Shown here piece after piece: positions 8,651-17,631 of a DNA stretch of 41,252 nucleotides (the first letter of the stretch is position 1; each line of letters starts with the position of its first letter). Source of the stretch: Burkholderiaceae bacterium (lineage in GTDB: Bacteria > Pseudomonadota > Gammaproteobacteria > Burkholderiales > Burkholderiaceae_F); assembly GCA_025055385.1 (NCBI GenBank), contig JANWXE010000065.1:1-41252 (forward strand). The letters run 5' to 3'. Both the position numbers and the translations under genes were made by a program. The notes under the pieces are model-generated. The model ran no database searches and was not told the DNA's origin. It saw nothing but the letters and a program-made list of their open reading frames with translations.

Positions 8651-9277
8651 GTGAAACTTTTATTCGATCTGCTGCCGGTCATCCTGTTTTTCGTCACTTA
8701 CCGGCTGGCCAGCGCTGACCCGCAGGGAGCAGCCGCATGGGCCGATGGATGGCTTGCACCGCTAGTCTCCGACGGACCGGTGCCAGCGCAGCAGGCGCCG
8801 ATCGTGCTCGCTACGGCGGTGGCGATCGTGGCCACCGCGACACAGATCGGCTGGCTACTCGCACGCAAGCGCCGGGTCGATCCCGCGCTGTGGCTCGGGC
8901 TAGCGGTGATCCTGCTGTTTGGCGGCGCCACGATCTGGCTGCACGACGAGACGTTCATCAAGTGGAAGCCGACCATTCTGTATTGGCTCTTCGCCGCCAT
9001 CCTGGTCGGCGGTCGCCTGCTGTTCGGACGCAACCTGCTGCGCGCCTTGCTGGGCACTCAGCTCGCCGTCGAGCTGCCAGTATGGGAGCGGTTGCTGTGG
9101 GCTTGGGTCGTTTTCTTCCTCGCCGCTGGGGCGCTCAACCTGTGGGTCGCCTTTACGTTTGCTACCGAGGTGTGGGTCAATTTCAAACTGTTCGGCCTGC
9201 TTGGACTGACCCTCGCATTCGCGCTTGCCGTTGGCCTGTGGGTGGCACGTCACGTCAAGGAGCGGCCGCATGGCTGA
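8651..9277 (+). CDS. yciB: Inner-membrane septation protein YciB (IspA/IspZ family)
   Basis: Polytopic inner-membrane protein linked in Escherichia coli to cell-envelope and septum synthesis. It has 208 residues with about six hydrophobic segments. Family hallmarks are LLFDLLPVILFFVTYRLA at the N-terminus, FGGATIWLHDETFIKWKPT in the middle and WVNFKLFGLLGLTL near the end. Start is GTG at 8651, where homology begins; the frame is open upstream but without family similarity. About 28 residues (ADPQGAAAWADGWLAP and following) sit between the first and second helices, making it longer than the roughly 180-residue E. coli protein. I recall similar loops in Burkholderiales homologues. It overlaps bolA by 8 bp. 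Confidence 0.93.
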   Translation: MKLLFDLLPVILFFVTYRLASADPQGAAAWADGWLAPLVSDGPVPAQQAPIVLATAVAIVATATQIGWLLARKRRVDPALWLGLAVILLFGGATIWLHDETFIKWKPTILYWLFAAILVGGRLLFGRNLLRALLGTQLAVELPVWERLLWAWVVFFLAAGALNLWVAFTFATEVWVNFKLFGLLGLTLAFALAVGLWVARHVKERPHG

Positions 9278-9575
9278 GGCCGGCCGCGTCGAGCGCATCC
9301 GTGCCCGCCTGCAGGCGGCGTTGGCGCCAGCGGAGCTGCGCATCGACGACGACAGCGCCGCCCACGCAAGCCATGCAGGCGCGCGTGGCGGGGCAGGTCA
9401 CTACCGCGTCTATGTTGTAAGCGAACGCTTTCGCGGCCTGCCGCGCTTGGCCAGACACCGCCTTGTGTATGATGCCCTGCACGACCTCATACCGCATGAA
9501 ATCCACGCGCTGTCCATGACCCTGCTTGCGCCCGAGGAGGTCGGCGGCGTCAAAGCATCACCACGAAAGAGTTAG
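9270..9575 (+). CDS. bolA: BolA-family protein
   Basis: Small protein (101 residues) of the BolA family, which binds monothiol glutaredoxins through [2Fe-2S] clusters and affects iron handling and cell shape. Visible features are the HASHAGARGG segment, the FRGLPRLARHRLVYDAL helix region containing the conserved RH pair, and IHALSMTLLAPEE at the C-terminus. Start ATG at 9270 follows AAGGAG by 7 nt, and overlaps the yciB stop. The ppiC gene follows after 4 bp, so the three genes form one operon. Confidence 0.92.
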   Translation: MAEAGRVERIRARLQAALAPAELRIDDDSAAHASHAGARGGAGHYRVYVVSERFRGLPRLARHRLVYDALHDLIPHEIHALSMTLLAPEEVGGVKASPRKS

Positions 9576-9579
9576 TTCC

Positions 9580-10347
9580 ATGAGTAAGACCCCTTGGTTC
9601 GTCGCGCTGCTCTTTAGCGCCCAAGTGGCGTTCGCCCAGAACGTCGCCGTCGTCAACAACAAGCCGATCCCGAAATCGCGCGAGGAAGCATGGATCAAGC
9701 AGCTACAGGCGCAAGGTCAGCAGGACACGCCGGAGCTGCGCCGAATGGTGCGGGAGGAGCTGATCCGCCGTGAGGTCTTTCTGCAGGAGGCGCAAAAGCG
9801 CGGGCTGGCCGATCTGCCGGACGTGAAGTTTCAGATCGACATCCAACGGCAGAACACGTTAATCCAGGCGCTGATGCGAGATGAACTCAAGCGTAATCCA
9901 GTGACGGAGGCGCAAATTCAGGCCGAATATGAGCGGCGAAAGAACTTAGCGGGCGGCAAAGAGTACCGGGCTCGGCACATTTTGGTCGAAAAGGAAGACG
10001 AGGCCAAGGCGATTATCGAGCGGTTAAAAAAAGGTGAGAAATTCGAGGAGCTCGCCAAGCAGTCAAAGGATCCCGGCTCGGCCGCGCGCGGCGGCGATCT
10101 TGACTGGGCTGGCCCGGACGCTTACGTGAAACCGTTCTCCGATGCGATGGTCAAGCTCGAAAAAGGCACGTTCACCGAGGCGCCTGTGCAATCACCGTTC
10201 GGCTGGCACGTGATCCGGCTCGACGATGTGCGCGATGCGCAGTTTCCGCCACTTGCCCAAGTAAGCGCGCAGATTCGCGAGAGCCTGCAGCAACAGCGCA
10301 TTCAGAGCTTCCTTGAGGAGCTGCGCAAGAAAGCGAACGTGCAGTAA
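9580..10347 (+). CDS. Periplasmic parvulin-type peptidyl-prolyl isomerase (PpiC/PrsA-like)
   Basis: Secreted foldase of 255 residues. A signal peptide is visible (MSKTPWFVALLFSAQVAFAQ). Next comes a charged helical chaperone-like region (about 25-120) and then a parvulin domain (about 128-222) with YRARHILV, FEELAKQSKDPGSA, GGDLDW and PFGWHVIRLDD, the classical PpiC blocks. The C-terminus is a helix rich in Gln and Glu. It probably assists outer-membrane or periplasmic protein folding alongside PpiD. Start ATG at 9580 lies 4 bp after bolA. A terminator follows immediately, closing the operon. Confidence 0.92.
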   Translation: MSKTPWFVALLFSAQVAFAQNVAVVNNKPIPKSREEAWIKQLQAQGQQDTPELRRMVREELIRREVFLQEAQKRGLADLPDVKFQIDIQRQNTLIQALMRDELKRNPVTEAQIQAEYERRKNLAGGKEYRARHILVEKEDEAKAIIERLKKGEKFEELAKQSKDPGSAARGGDLDWAGPDAYVKPFSDAMVKLEKGTFTEAPVQSPFGWHVIRLDDVRDAQFPPLAQVSAQIRESLQQQRIQSFLEELRKKANVQ

Positions 10348-10358
10348 TGACGCAAGAA

Positions 10359-10384
10359 ACGGGCGCTGATGGCGCCCCGTTTTT
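10359..10384 (+). terminator. Rho-independent terminator after the yciB-bolA-ppiC operon
   Basis: ACGGGCGC and GCGCCCCGT form a GC-rich stem with one bulged base and a TGATG loop, followed by five T. It starts 11 bp after the ppiC stop. It may also slow transcripts coming from the facing outer-membrane protein gene, although the T-run on that side is poor. Confidence 0.75.
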
Positions 10385-10401
10385 GCGCGCGCATGCGCGG
10401 A

Positions 10402-10908
10402 TCAGAAGCGGTAGCTGATGCCGAAGCTTAACAAGTTACCTTGGTCGAACTCCTCGAACTCCAGTCGCAGTGCGACCTGGGGCGTCAACTGATAGCGTCC
10501 CCCGACGCCGATTAGGGGGTTGAATTCACCGTCGGTGCTAGAGCCGCCCGAGGCCCGGACGCGCACACGACCGTAATTCAAGCCAAGTTTTCCATACACG
10601 GAAAAATTCTGCGGCAGCGGGATGATCCCGACCGCCGCCACGCTCAGTCCCCAGTAATCGGTGCTGCGTTCACCCAGCGGCGTGCGAATTTTCTCTTTCA
10701 CGAACTGCGTGAAGGCCGCTTCCCAGCCAAAATTCGGCAACAGCTGCTGACCGCCATAGATCTTTAGCCCGAGGTCGCCGAACTCGGGCTCGCCGACGGC
10801 GACACCCACGTAGCTGCCCCAGTTTTGACGCATTTGCGCCTGCGCGGCGGGCGCCGCGACGATGAGCGCAGCCACGGCGGCGATGGCGAGCGAGCGTTTC
10901 CTATGCAT
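10402..10908 (-). CDS. Small outer-membrane beta-barrel protein (OmpA/OmpX-like barrel)
   Basis: Secreted protein of 168 residues. It has a clear signal peptide (MHRKRSLAIAAVAALIVAAP, cleavage after AQA), alternating hydrophobic strands with Gly and aromatic girdle residues, and a C-terminal strand ending in Phe (LLSFGISYRF), the usual recognition signal for the BAM machinery. The size fits an eight-stranded barrel without a peptidoglycan-binding domain. A very strong ribosome site, AAGGAGG, precedes the ATG, so it is probably an abundant protein. Its specific role (adhesion, structural or lipid-related) cannot be told from the sequence. Confidence 0.8.
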   Translation of the reverse strand: MHRKRSLAIAAVAALIVAAPAAQAQMRQNWGSYVGVAVGEPEFGDLGLKIYGGQQLLPNFGWEAAFTQFVKEKIRTPLGERSTDYWGLSVAAVGIIPLPQNFSVYGKLGLNYGRVRVRASGGSSTDGEFNPLIGVGGRYQLTPQVALRLEFEEFDQGNLLSFGISYRF

Positions 10909-11002
10909 TGATTTCCTCCTTCTTTTAACCGTGTTGCAGTGTAGTTGGCCTAAACCGCACCGCGGCTCACCCCTTCACCATCCGGCCGCAGGGACTAGCC
11001 CG

Positions 11003-14000
11003 CTACCCTACCCAGCGGCGCGCATTACGGAACATGCGCATCCAAGGCGAATCTTCGCCGAGCCCCGGCGGCTGCCAGGACATCTGTACAGTACGGTGCA
11101 CGCGCTCGGGGTGCGGCATCAGAATCGTGACGCGGCCGTCGGCCGTGGTCAGACCGGTCACCCCGCCGGGTGAGCCATTCGGGTTGTACGGATACCGCTC
11201 GGTTGGTCGACCCTGCGGATCCACATAACGTAGCGCGACCAACGCCTGCGCGCGCGCTTCCTCGCTCGCGAACACGGCGCGTCCCTCCCCATGGGCGTTG
11301 GCGATCGGGATGCGGCTGCCGGCCATGCCGACGAAAAAAATCGACGGCGACTTGGTCACCTCAACCATCACGGTGCGGCCCTCGAACTGTTCAGAGCTGT
11401 TGCGTTCGAAACGCGGCCAATGCTGCGCCCCAGGGATCAGCGGCGCAAGCTGGCTCATCATCTGGCAGCCGTTGCAGACACCGAGCGCAAACGTGTCGGC
11501 ACGTGCGAAAAAGGCGGCAAATTGTTCAGCCAGGCGGGGGTTAAACAGAATCGTTTTCGCCCAGCCGCCGCCGCCGCCGAGCACGTCGCCGTATGAGAAA
11601 CCGCCACAGGCCGCCAGTCCCTTAAAGGCGGCCAGCTGAACGCGGCCCTCGAGTATGTCTGTCATATGGACATCGACGGCGGCGAAGCCGGCGCGATCGA
11701 AGGCCGCCGCCATCTCATATTGGCTGTTGACTCCTTGCTCCCGCAGGATCGCCACGCGCGGCCGCGCGCCACGAGCGACGAAAGGCGCAGCGACATCTTC
11801 CTGCGGATCGAAGGTCAAGTGCAGCGACAGGCCGCGGTCCTCCGGGTCGGCGATACGCGCATACTCCGCGTCGGCACAGGCCGGGTTGTCGCGCAGCCGC
11901 GCGATGCGCCAGGAGACCTCGCTCCAAATTTGCTGCAGTTCCGCGCGCGGGCGCGCAAACACGCATTTGGCGTCGCGCCAGATCTCGATCACGTCGCGAT
12001 CGTTTGGGCGGCCGATTTCGTGCGTCAGCGCCCCGAGTCCGAACGCGCGCAGCCGCGCCAGCACAAGCTCACGTTCGGCGCGCCGCACCTGTAACAGTAT
12101 GCCCAACTCTTCATTGAATAGCGCGCGCAGCGTGGCTTCCTCGCGCTGCACAGCGACTTGTTCGGCCCGGATCTTGAAGTCGCCCCAGTCGGTGGCAGTG
12201 GGGTCGAACGTCAGCACATCGATCATTAGAGTTACGCCGCAGTGCCCGGCAAAAGCCATCTCGCAGACAGCGGCAAACAGGCCCCCGTCGGAGCGGTCAT
12301 GGTAGGCCAGCACGAGGCCGTCGGCGACAAGCGCGCGCACCGCCCGCACCGCAGCGGCAAGGCGCGCGGCATCGTCTACATCAGGCGCTTCATTACCAAT
12401 TTGGCGCGTGACCTGCGCGAGGATGGAGCCGCCCAGCCGCTGGCGGCCGGCGCCGAGGTCGATCAGCAGCAGGATGCTGTCGCCAGCATCGGTGCGCAGC
12501 TGCGGCGTCACCGTGCGGCGCACGTCCGCCACTGGCGCGCAGGCCGATGCGATCAGCGACACCGGGGCGATCACCTTGCGCGGCTGTCCGCCGTCTTCCC
12601 ACACCGTGCGCATCGACAGCGAATCCTTGCCCACCGGAATGCTGATGCCCAATTCGATGCAAAGGCGGCTGGCGGCCGCCACGGCGTCGTACAGCGCGGC
12701 GTCCTCGCCCGGCTCGCCGCAGGCAGCCATCCAGTTGGCCGATAGCTTCACGCGCGGCAACGCCACGTCCGCCGCGGCGATGTTCGTCAGCGCCTCGCCG
12801 ATGGCCAGGCGGGCAGCCGCCGCCGCATCGATCACCGCCACCGGAGTGCGCTCGCCGACGGCCATTGCCTCGCCGGCGTAACCATCGAAATCGGCCAGGG
12901 TCACTGCGCAGTCGGCCACGGGCACTTGCCAGGGGCCGACCATCTGGTCGCGGCAGGTCAGCCCCCCCACGCTGCGGTCGCCGATCGTGATCAGGAACGC
13001 CTTGCTCGCCACGGTCGGATGGCGCAGGACGTCACAGGCCACCTGCGCGAGGTCGAGGCCGGTCAGATCGATTGGCGGCAACTGCCGTCGCACATGAGTG
13101 ACATCGCGCCGCATGCGCGGCGGTTTGCCGAGCAGAGCCGACAGCGCCAAGTCCACCGCAGGCTCCGCGCCGTTGCACGCCACACGCAGCCGCCCATCGT
13201 CGGTCGTCTCCCCAAGCACCGCATAGGGGCAGCGCTCACGCCGCGCTAGCCACTCAAAAACCGGCAACCGCTGCGGGTCAAGCGCCAGTGCATACCGTTC
13301 CTGCGACTCGTTGCACCAGATCTCCAGCGGACTCATCCCGGTGTCCTGGACCGGAATGCGCGCCAGATCAATTCGTGCGCCACAACCGGCTGCATGCGCC
13401 AGCTCCGGCAGGGCGTTGGACAGGCCGCCAGCGCCGACGTCGTGGATCGACAAAATCGGATTGTCGCCACCCAGCGCGGCACACCGATCGATGACTTCTT
13501 GCGCGCGCCGCTGCATCTCGGCGTTGCCGCGCTGGACGGAATCGAAATCGAGCTGCTCGGTGTTGCTGCCCACCCCCATGCTGGATGCTGCCCCGCCGCC
13601 AAGGCCGATGCGCATGCCTGGTCCGCCCAACTGCACCAGCAGGGCGCCAGGCGGCAGAGGCGCCTTCTCGACCAGCTGCGCGCGGATGCTGCCGATGCCG
13701 CCGGCGAGCATGATCGGCTTGTGATAGCCGTAACGGATGCCGCCGACATTCTGTTCGTAGACACGGAAATAGCCGAGCAGGTTTGGTCGCCCAAATTCGT
13801 TATTGAACGAAGCGGCGCCAATCGGCCCCTCTAACATGATTGACAGCGCCGTGGCGATGCGGCCAGGGAAACCCAGATCGTGCTCGCTGCCGATGCCGGC
13901 GACCACATCATGGTCGAGTTCCCAGTCCCGCCGTGCGCCGGGCAGCCTCAAGTGCGAGACGGAAAAGCCGCACAGGCCGGCCTTGGGCCGCGCGCCCCGG

Positions 14001-14995
14001 CCGGTAGCGCCCTCGTCGCGAATCTCGCCGCCAGCGCCCGTGGCCGCCCCTGGAAACGGTGAGATGGCGGTTGGGTGGTTGTGCGTCTCCACCTTGAAGA
14101 CGAGGTGCGCGATCTCCGGCACGCGCCGGTATTCGATTCCGATCGCGTGTTCAGTACCTGGCAGCAGTCGCTGCACCATGCCGCCTTCAAGCACCGCTGC
14201 GTTGTCGCGGTAGGCGATCACCGTGCCCTGCGGCGCCGCCGCGTGGGTAGCCTGGATGAGCGCAAACAGCGACTGCTGTTTGCGCTCACCGTCAACGATC
14301 CACTCGGCGTTAAAGATCTTGTGCCGGCAGTGCTCGGAATTGGCCTGCGCAAACATCATCAGCTCGACGTCAGTTGGATCGCGTCCCAAGTCGCGGTAAA
14401 CGTCAAGCAGATAGTCGATCTCGTCATCGGCAAGTGCCAACCCCAGCTCGCGGTTAGCCCGCTCCAGCGCCAACCTGCCTTCGCGGCTGAGCCCGATGCG
14501 CTGCATCGGCTTAGGTTTCGCCGCACGGAAAAGCTCCTCTGGATCGATGTCGCCTTCGAGCAGGCTCTCGGTCATGCGGTCGTAAAGCAGCGCACCGATG
14601 GCAGCCCGCTGCGCCGAATCAAACCGTCCCGTGACTCCGATCCAATACTGTGTACCACGTTCGATGCGAAGGACCGCATCTAGCCCGCAGTTGTGCGCAA
14701 TGTCGGTGGCTTTGCTGGACCACGGCGAGACAGTGCCGAGGCGCGGCACCACCAGCAGGGTAATCGCCGCCGCCGGCGCGTCGCCTTCAAAGGGCTCTCC
14801 GTAGGTTAGCAGCGCGTGCAGGCGGTTGCGCTCGATGTCGTCAAGCACCCGCGCGGCATGAACGAAATGCACGTAGCGGGCGCGCACCGCAGACACCGCC
14901 GCCAGCCGCTGCAAGCGCGCAATTAAGGCGTCCGCACGGAAAGGGCTCAGTGCGTTCGGTCCATCGACCGTGTAAACACGGTGCGTGGTAGGCAT
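11003..14995 (-). CDS. purL: Phosphoribosylformylglycinamidine synthase PurL (single-chain)
   Basis: Converts FGAR, ATP and glutamine to FGAM in purine biosynthesis. The 1330 residues match the large single-chain PurL of proteobacteria, with the order PurS-like N-domain, two AIR-synthase-like ATP-binding halves and a class I glutamine amidotransferase. Visible blocks include [32 protein letters not shown] and [20 protein letters not shown]. In the amidotransferase, [10 protein letters not shown] supplies the nucleophile Cys near 1174 and PHPERVHR supplies His near 1295 and Glu near 1297. Start ATG at 14995 has no clear Shine-Dalgarno sequence, but [17 protein letters not shown] is a normal N-terminus. 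Transcribed alone, it diverges from the glycosyltransferase gene. Confidence 0.97.
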   Translation of the reverse strand: MPTTHRVYTVDGPNALSPFRADALIARLQRLAAVSAVRARYVHFVHAARVLDDIERNRLHALLTYGEPFEGDAPAAAITLLVVPRLGTVSPWSSKATDIAHNCGLDAVLRIERGTQYWIGVTGRFDSAQRAAIGALLYDRMTESLLEGDIDPEELFRAAKPKPMQRIGLSREGRLALERANRELGLALADDEIDYLLDVYRDLGRDPTDVELMMFAQANSEHCRHKIFNAEWIVDGERKQQSLFALIQATHAAAPQGTVIAYRDNAAVLEGGMVQRLLPGTEHAIGIEYRRVPEIAHLVFKVETHNHPTAISPFPGAATGAGGEIRDEGATGRGARPKAGLCGFSVSHLRLPGARRDWELDHDVVAGIGSEHDLGFPGRIATALSIMLEGPIGAASFNNEFGRPNLLGYFRVYEQNVGGIRYGYHKPIMLAGGIGSIRAQLVEKAPLPPGALLVQLGGPGMRIGLGGGAASSMGVGSNTEQLDFDSVQRGNAEMQRRAQEVIDRCAALGGDNPILSIHDVGAGGLSNALPELAHAAGCGARIDLARIPVQDTGMSPLEIWCNESQERYALALDPQRLPVFEWLARRERCPYAVLGETTDDGRLRVACNGAEPAVDLALSALLGKPPRMRRDVTHVRRQLPPIDLTGLDLAQVACDVLRHPTVASKAFLITIGDRSVGGLTCRDQMVGPWQVPVADCAVTLADFDGYAGEAMAVGERTPVAVIDAAAAARLAIGEALTNIAAADVALPRVKLSANWMAACGEPGEDAALYDAVAAASRLCIELGISIPVGKDSLSMRTVWEDGGQPRKVIAPVSLIASACAPVADVRRTVTPQLRTDAGDSILLLIDLGAGRQRLGGSILAQVTRQIGNEAPDVDDAARLAAAVRAVRALVADGLVLAYHDRSDGGLFAAVCEMAFAGHCGVTLMIDVLTFDPTATDWGDFKIRAEQVAVQREEATLRALFNEELGILLQVRRAERELVLARLRAFGLGALTHEIGRPNDRDVIEIWRDAKCVFARPRAELQQIWSEVSWRIARLRDNPACADAEYARIADPEDRGLSLHLTFDPQEDVAAPFVARGARPRVAILREQGVNSQYEMAAAFDRAGFAAVDVHMTDILEGRVQLAAFKGLAACGGFSYGDVLGGGGGWAKTILFNPRLAEQFAAFFARADTFALGVCNGCQMMSQLAPLIPGAQHWPRFERNSSEQFEGRTVMVEVTKSPSIFFVGMAGSRIPIANAHGEGRAVFASEEARAQALVALRYVDPQGRPTERYPYNPNGSPGGVTGLTTADGRVTILMPHPERVHRTVQMSWQPPGLGEDSPWMRMFRNARRWVG

Positions 14996-15038
14996 CTTTT
15001 AAAAAGGTGGCGGGCCGAGGCAGCAGGCGGGTGTTTGC

Positions 15039-15070
15039 ATTTTAGCCGCAGCGCACCATGCGGCATGGTG
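15039..15070 (-). promoter_or_regulatory. Candidate purL promoter with 17-bp perfect palindrome
   Basis: On the minus strand TAAAAT (15044-15039) matches the -10 consensus at five of six positions, about 45 bp before purL. Directly upstream, 15054-15070 is CACCATGC-G-GCATGGTG, a perfect inverted repeat with 8-bp arms that covers the spacer and -35 position. This geometry suits a repressor site. It does not resemble the E. coli PurR box, and no regulator gene is nearby. Confidence 0.4.
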
Positions 15071-15127
15071 TCATCGCAATGTCATCAATGGCCACGACGA
15101 TCCGCGGCAGCCATCAGCAAAGCAAGC

Positions 15128-16288
15128 ATGGCGCGCATTGAGATTGTGACCTTCAACGCGGGCGGGGGACATCAAGCAGCCGCCCGCGCGCTCACAGCCG
15201 CCCTTGCTCAGCGGCATCCGCAGTGGGAGGTTCATGTCGTCAATTTATTTGACCTCCTGGATCCACAGCGGCATTTTCGCCGCTTCACTGGCTTGGCGCC
15301 CGAGGACTTGTACAACCTTCGTTTGCGGCGCGGGCTAACCTTCGGGCTTGCCCAGGAACTGCGCCTGCTGCAGGCGACCGTGCGCGCTAGTCGCGCCCTG
15401 ATGACGCGCCGACTGCAGCCGTACTGGCAGCGGACTCGTCCAGATCTGGTCGTTTCGCTGATCCCGAACTTTAACCGACCGCTGGCCGACAGCGTGCAGC
15501 TCGCCCTGCCAGGCACCCCCTATGTCACAGTCCTGACTGACCTCGCCGATCATCCTCCGCATTTCTGGATCGAACCGCAGACCGAACAGCATGTCGTCTG
15601 CGGCACGGCGCGTGCCGTCGAGCAGGCGCGTGCGCAAGGCGTACCCGCGCATCGTATCCATCGGGTCTCTGGCATGCTGCTGCACCCCAGCTTTTATAGT
15701 CCGTTACCAGCCAGCACCGCTGAGCAACGGCAGGCACTCGGTTTACACCCCGAGCGTGTGACTGCTGTAATCTCCTTTGGCGGTTACGGCGCTCCAGCGA
15801 TGCGGGCGATTGCGCGCGCGCTGCCCGATTTGCAGCTTGTGCTGCTGTGCGGACACAATCTGGCATTGGCGCAGCAGCTGCGCAGCCTGCGTGCGCAGGC
15901 TGCCCGCGCTGTGGTCGGCTTCACCCCTGATGTGCGGCGGTACCTTCAGCTCGCTGATTTCTTCATCGGCAAACCTGGCCCCGGAAGCCTAAGCGAGGCC
16001 ATCCATTTGGGATTGCCGGTCATTACGTTCTGCAATGCCGCCACCATGCCGCAGGAGCGGTACAACACACAGTGGGTACGCGAGCACGGGCTGGGGTTGG
16101 TTGTGCCCTCAGTGCGCCGGCTCAGACCGGCGGTAGAGGCGCTACTGGCCGACCTAGAGACGTATCGGAAACGGGTGCGCAGTATGCGTAACAACGCCGT
16201 CTTCGAGGTCGTCGCGCTTCTGGAGCGATTGCTATCGGGCTCGCAACGCACACTGCCAGCGAACAATTCCGTGCTGTGGCGCGGCTAA
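15128..16288 (+). CDS. Glycosyltransferase of the MGDG synthase / GT28 family
   Basis: Predicted transferase of a sugar from a nucleotide donor to a lipid acceptor, 386 residues, GT-B fold. The N-terminal motif FNAGGGHQAAARAL is the hallmark of monogalactosyldiacylglycerol synthase-like enzymes. The C-terminal half has VISFGGYGAPAMRAIA, LVLLCGHN and GKPGPGSLSEAIHLGLPVI, the donor-binding region of GT28 enzymes. No signal peptide or membrane helix is seen, so it would act at the inner face of the membrane. Start ATG at 15128 is where similarity begins; the frame is open further up but overlaps purL. The acceptor and sugar are unknown. It ends 14 bp from the facing HDOD gene with no terminator between. 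Confidence 0.8.
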   Translation: MARIEIVTFNAGGGHQAAARALTAALAQRHPQWEVHVVNLFDLLDPQRHFRRFTGLAPEDLYNLRLRRGLTFGLAQELRLLQATVRASRALMTRRLQPYWQRTRPDLVVSLIPNFNRPLADSVQLALPGTPYVTVLTDLADHPPHFWIEPQTEQHVVCGTARAVEQARAQGVPAHRIHRVSGMLLHPSFYSPLPASTAEQRQALGLHPERVTAVISFGGYGAPAMRAIARALPDLQLVLLCGHNLALAQQLRSLRAQAARAVVGFTPDVRRYLQLADFFIGKPGPGSLSEAIHLGLPVITFCNAATMPQERYNTQWVREHGLGLVVPSVRRLRPAVEALLADLETYRKRVRSMRNNAVFEVVALLERLLSGSQRTLPANNSVLWRG

Positions 16289-16302
16289 CCCAGTACGTCG
16301 AA

Positions 16303-17532
16303 TTACAAGTCGGCGTCGAGGGTATCCGCCGTCGCCATGGCTTTGAGCAGTGCCTGATTGCAGGCACCGACTGGAACGGCCAGCGCATCGAGCTGGCGGG
16401 CGATGCCGATAGGGTCAGACCGCTCGATTGCCTCGATGAGATTGAGAAACGGTGCGTGCGGGCCCCGGCGCTGCACGATCGCGTCGACGACGTTTTCCGG
16501 CAAGGCGATCAGCTCGAACAGTTGCTCGAACGAGGCGCCGGTGATGCGGTCTAGCATCGAGAAAGCCCCTGTGATAAACAACTCGTCACGCAGCTCCGCA
16601 TCGGCATCGGCTGCACCGAGATACTCAAGAAACAGGCCCCGCCGGATCGATGCGTGCATCAGTGGATAGGTATTCGCATCCTTACTGGCCGTGGCAAGCA
16701 GCAGCGACAGCCACCGCATCATCTTCTTGTAGCCGAGCATCATCACCGCGTGCTGAAAGCTGGTGATCTGCACCGGCAGGCCGAACGCAGCCGAATTCAC
16801 CAACCGCAGCAGTTTGAAGGCGAGTGCCGGATCGCGTTTCAGAGTCGCCTCGATTTTGGCCAGCTCGGCGTCGTCGCGCACTAAACGCAGCAGTTCCAAC
16901 ACCACTGCCTGGCCCGGTTGCAGCGGCCTTGCTTGGCGGTGCAGCGCATCGTCCAATGGCCAGCCGACACTGGCAGCAGCGCCCCGCGCAAATGCCGCAT
17001 CAATATCGGCTACCGTCTGTACGCCGGTGATGATGAACGGTAGGCGCCGCGAGCTTGCTCCGAGAACACGCGCAATTTCTTCCCCGGCGCGCCGGTCCTC
17101 GGCGATGTGAATCAGCGCGTACTCAAAACAAGCCAACAACGCCGGCGGCAAAGGCGAGTCAGGGCGACCACGCAGTGCCAGCCGCTTGCCATCGCGAAAA
17201 AGCCGCTGCGTTAACAACTGTACGTCGGGATCGCGCAGGGCCACACTTGAAATCTCAAGGATCGCGTTCGGCGGCGCCTTCCAGGAGGCCGCGGAAGAGT
17301 CGAATTCTGCGTCCAAAGGTGCCACCAGAATCGGCGCGCTCGACTGTGGCCACACGGCATTGAGCGCTGCCAACACGGCGCCAATCGGTGGCCGGTCCTG
17401 CGGCCGCATCGAAATAACCGTCAGCCGGGTGCCAATCGCCTTGCGCTTGGCATTGATCAACGGCGCATAGCAGATGGCCAGCGTGCCAAGGACGCCGCCT
17501 GTGCCGAGTTGCAGTTTGTCCGGCGCGTTCAT
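16303..17532 (-). CDS. HDOD-domain signalling protein with degenerate EAL-like N-terminus
   Basis: Protein of 409 residues. The C-terminal half (about 205-400) is an HDOD domain, recognised by LKRDPALAFKLLRLVNSAAF, the helix around HAVMMLGYKKMMRWLSLLLA and FITGAFSMLDRI. HDOD domains are non-hydrolytic relatives of HD domains that act in signalling. The N-terminal half resembles the degenerate EAL region of YuxH/CdgA-type proteins (GVQTVADIDAAFARGAAASVGWPLDD) but has no EAL motif or metal-binding acids, so it is not expected to degrade cyclic-di-GMP. It may bind partners or sense nucleotides. No strong ribosome site is visible. It lies 97 bp downstream of the oxoprolinase gene on the same strand, but a functional link is unlikely. 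Confidence 0.8.
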   Translation of the reverse strand: MNAPDKLQLGTGGVLGTLAICYAPLINAKRKAIGTRLTVISMRPQDRPPIGAVLAALNAVWPQSSAPILVAPLDAEFDSSAASWKAPPNAILEISSVALRDPDVQLLTQRLFRDGKRLALRGRPDSPLPPALLACFEYALIHIAEDRRAGEEIARVLGASSRRLPFIITGVQTVADIDAAFARGAAASVGWPLDDALHRQARPLQPGQAVVLELLRLVRDDAELAKIEATLKRDPALAFKLLRLVNSAAFGLPVQITSFQHAVMMLGYKKMMRWLSLLLATASKDANTYPLMHASIRRGLFLEYLGAADADAELRDELFITGAFSMLDRITGASFEQLFELIALPENVVDAIVQRRGPHAPFLNLIEAIERSDPIGIARQLDALAVPVGACNQALLKAMATADTLDADL

Positions 17533-17607
17533 CGCTTACTGGTTGATCCCCTGATCCGCGATTATCGAAGCGCGCCGGGTGCGAAATCGCCTGAATTGTT
17601 GCCGCCG

Positions 17608-17631
17608 GCAGCAAGAATTTGCTGCTTTTTT
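17608..17631 (+). terminator. Rightward terminator-like hairpin at the end of the oxoprolinase gene
   Basis: GCAGCAA-GAAT-TTGCTGC (perfect 7-bp stem, 4-nt loop) is followed by six T on the plus strand, which run into the reverse complement of the oxoprolinase stop codon. The T-run is oriented for plus-strand transcripts although both flanking genes are on the minus strand. Confidence 0.5.

Noticed and set aside
8682-8800. Extra loop in YciB as a novel domain insertion
   Set aside because: About 28 residues between the first two helices look unusual next to E. coli, but similar loops are remembered from Burkholderiales homologues, so it is treated as lineage-typical.
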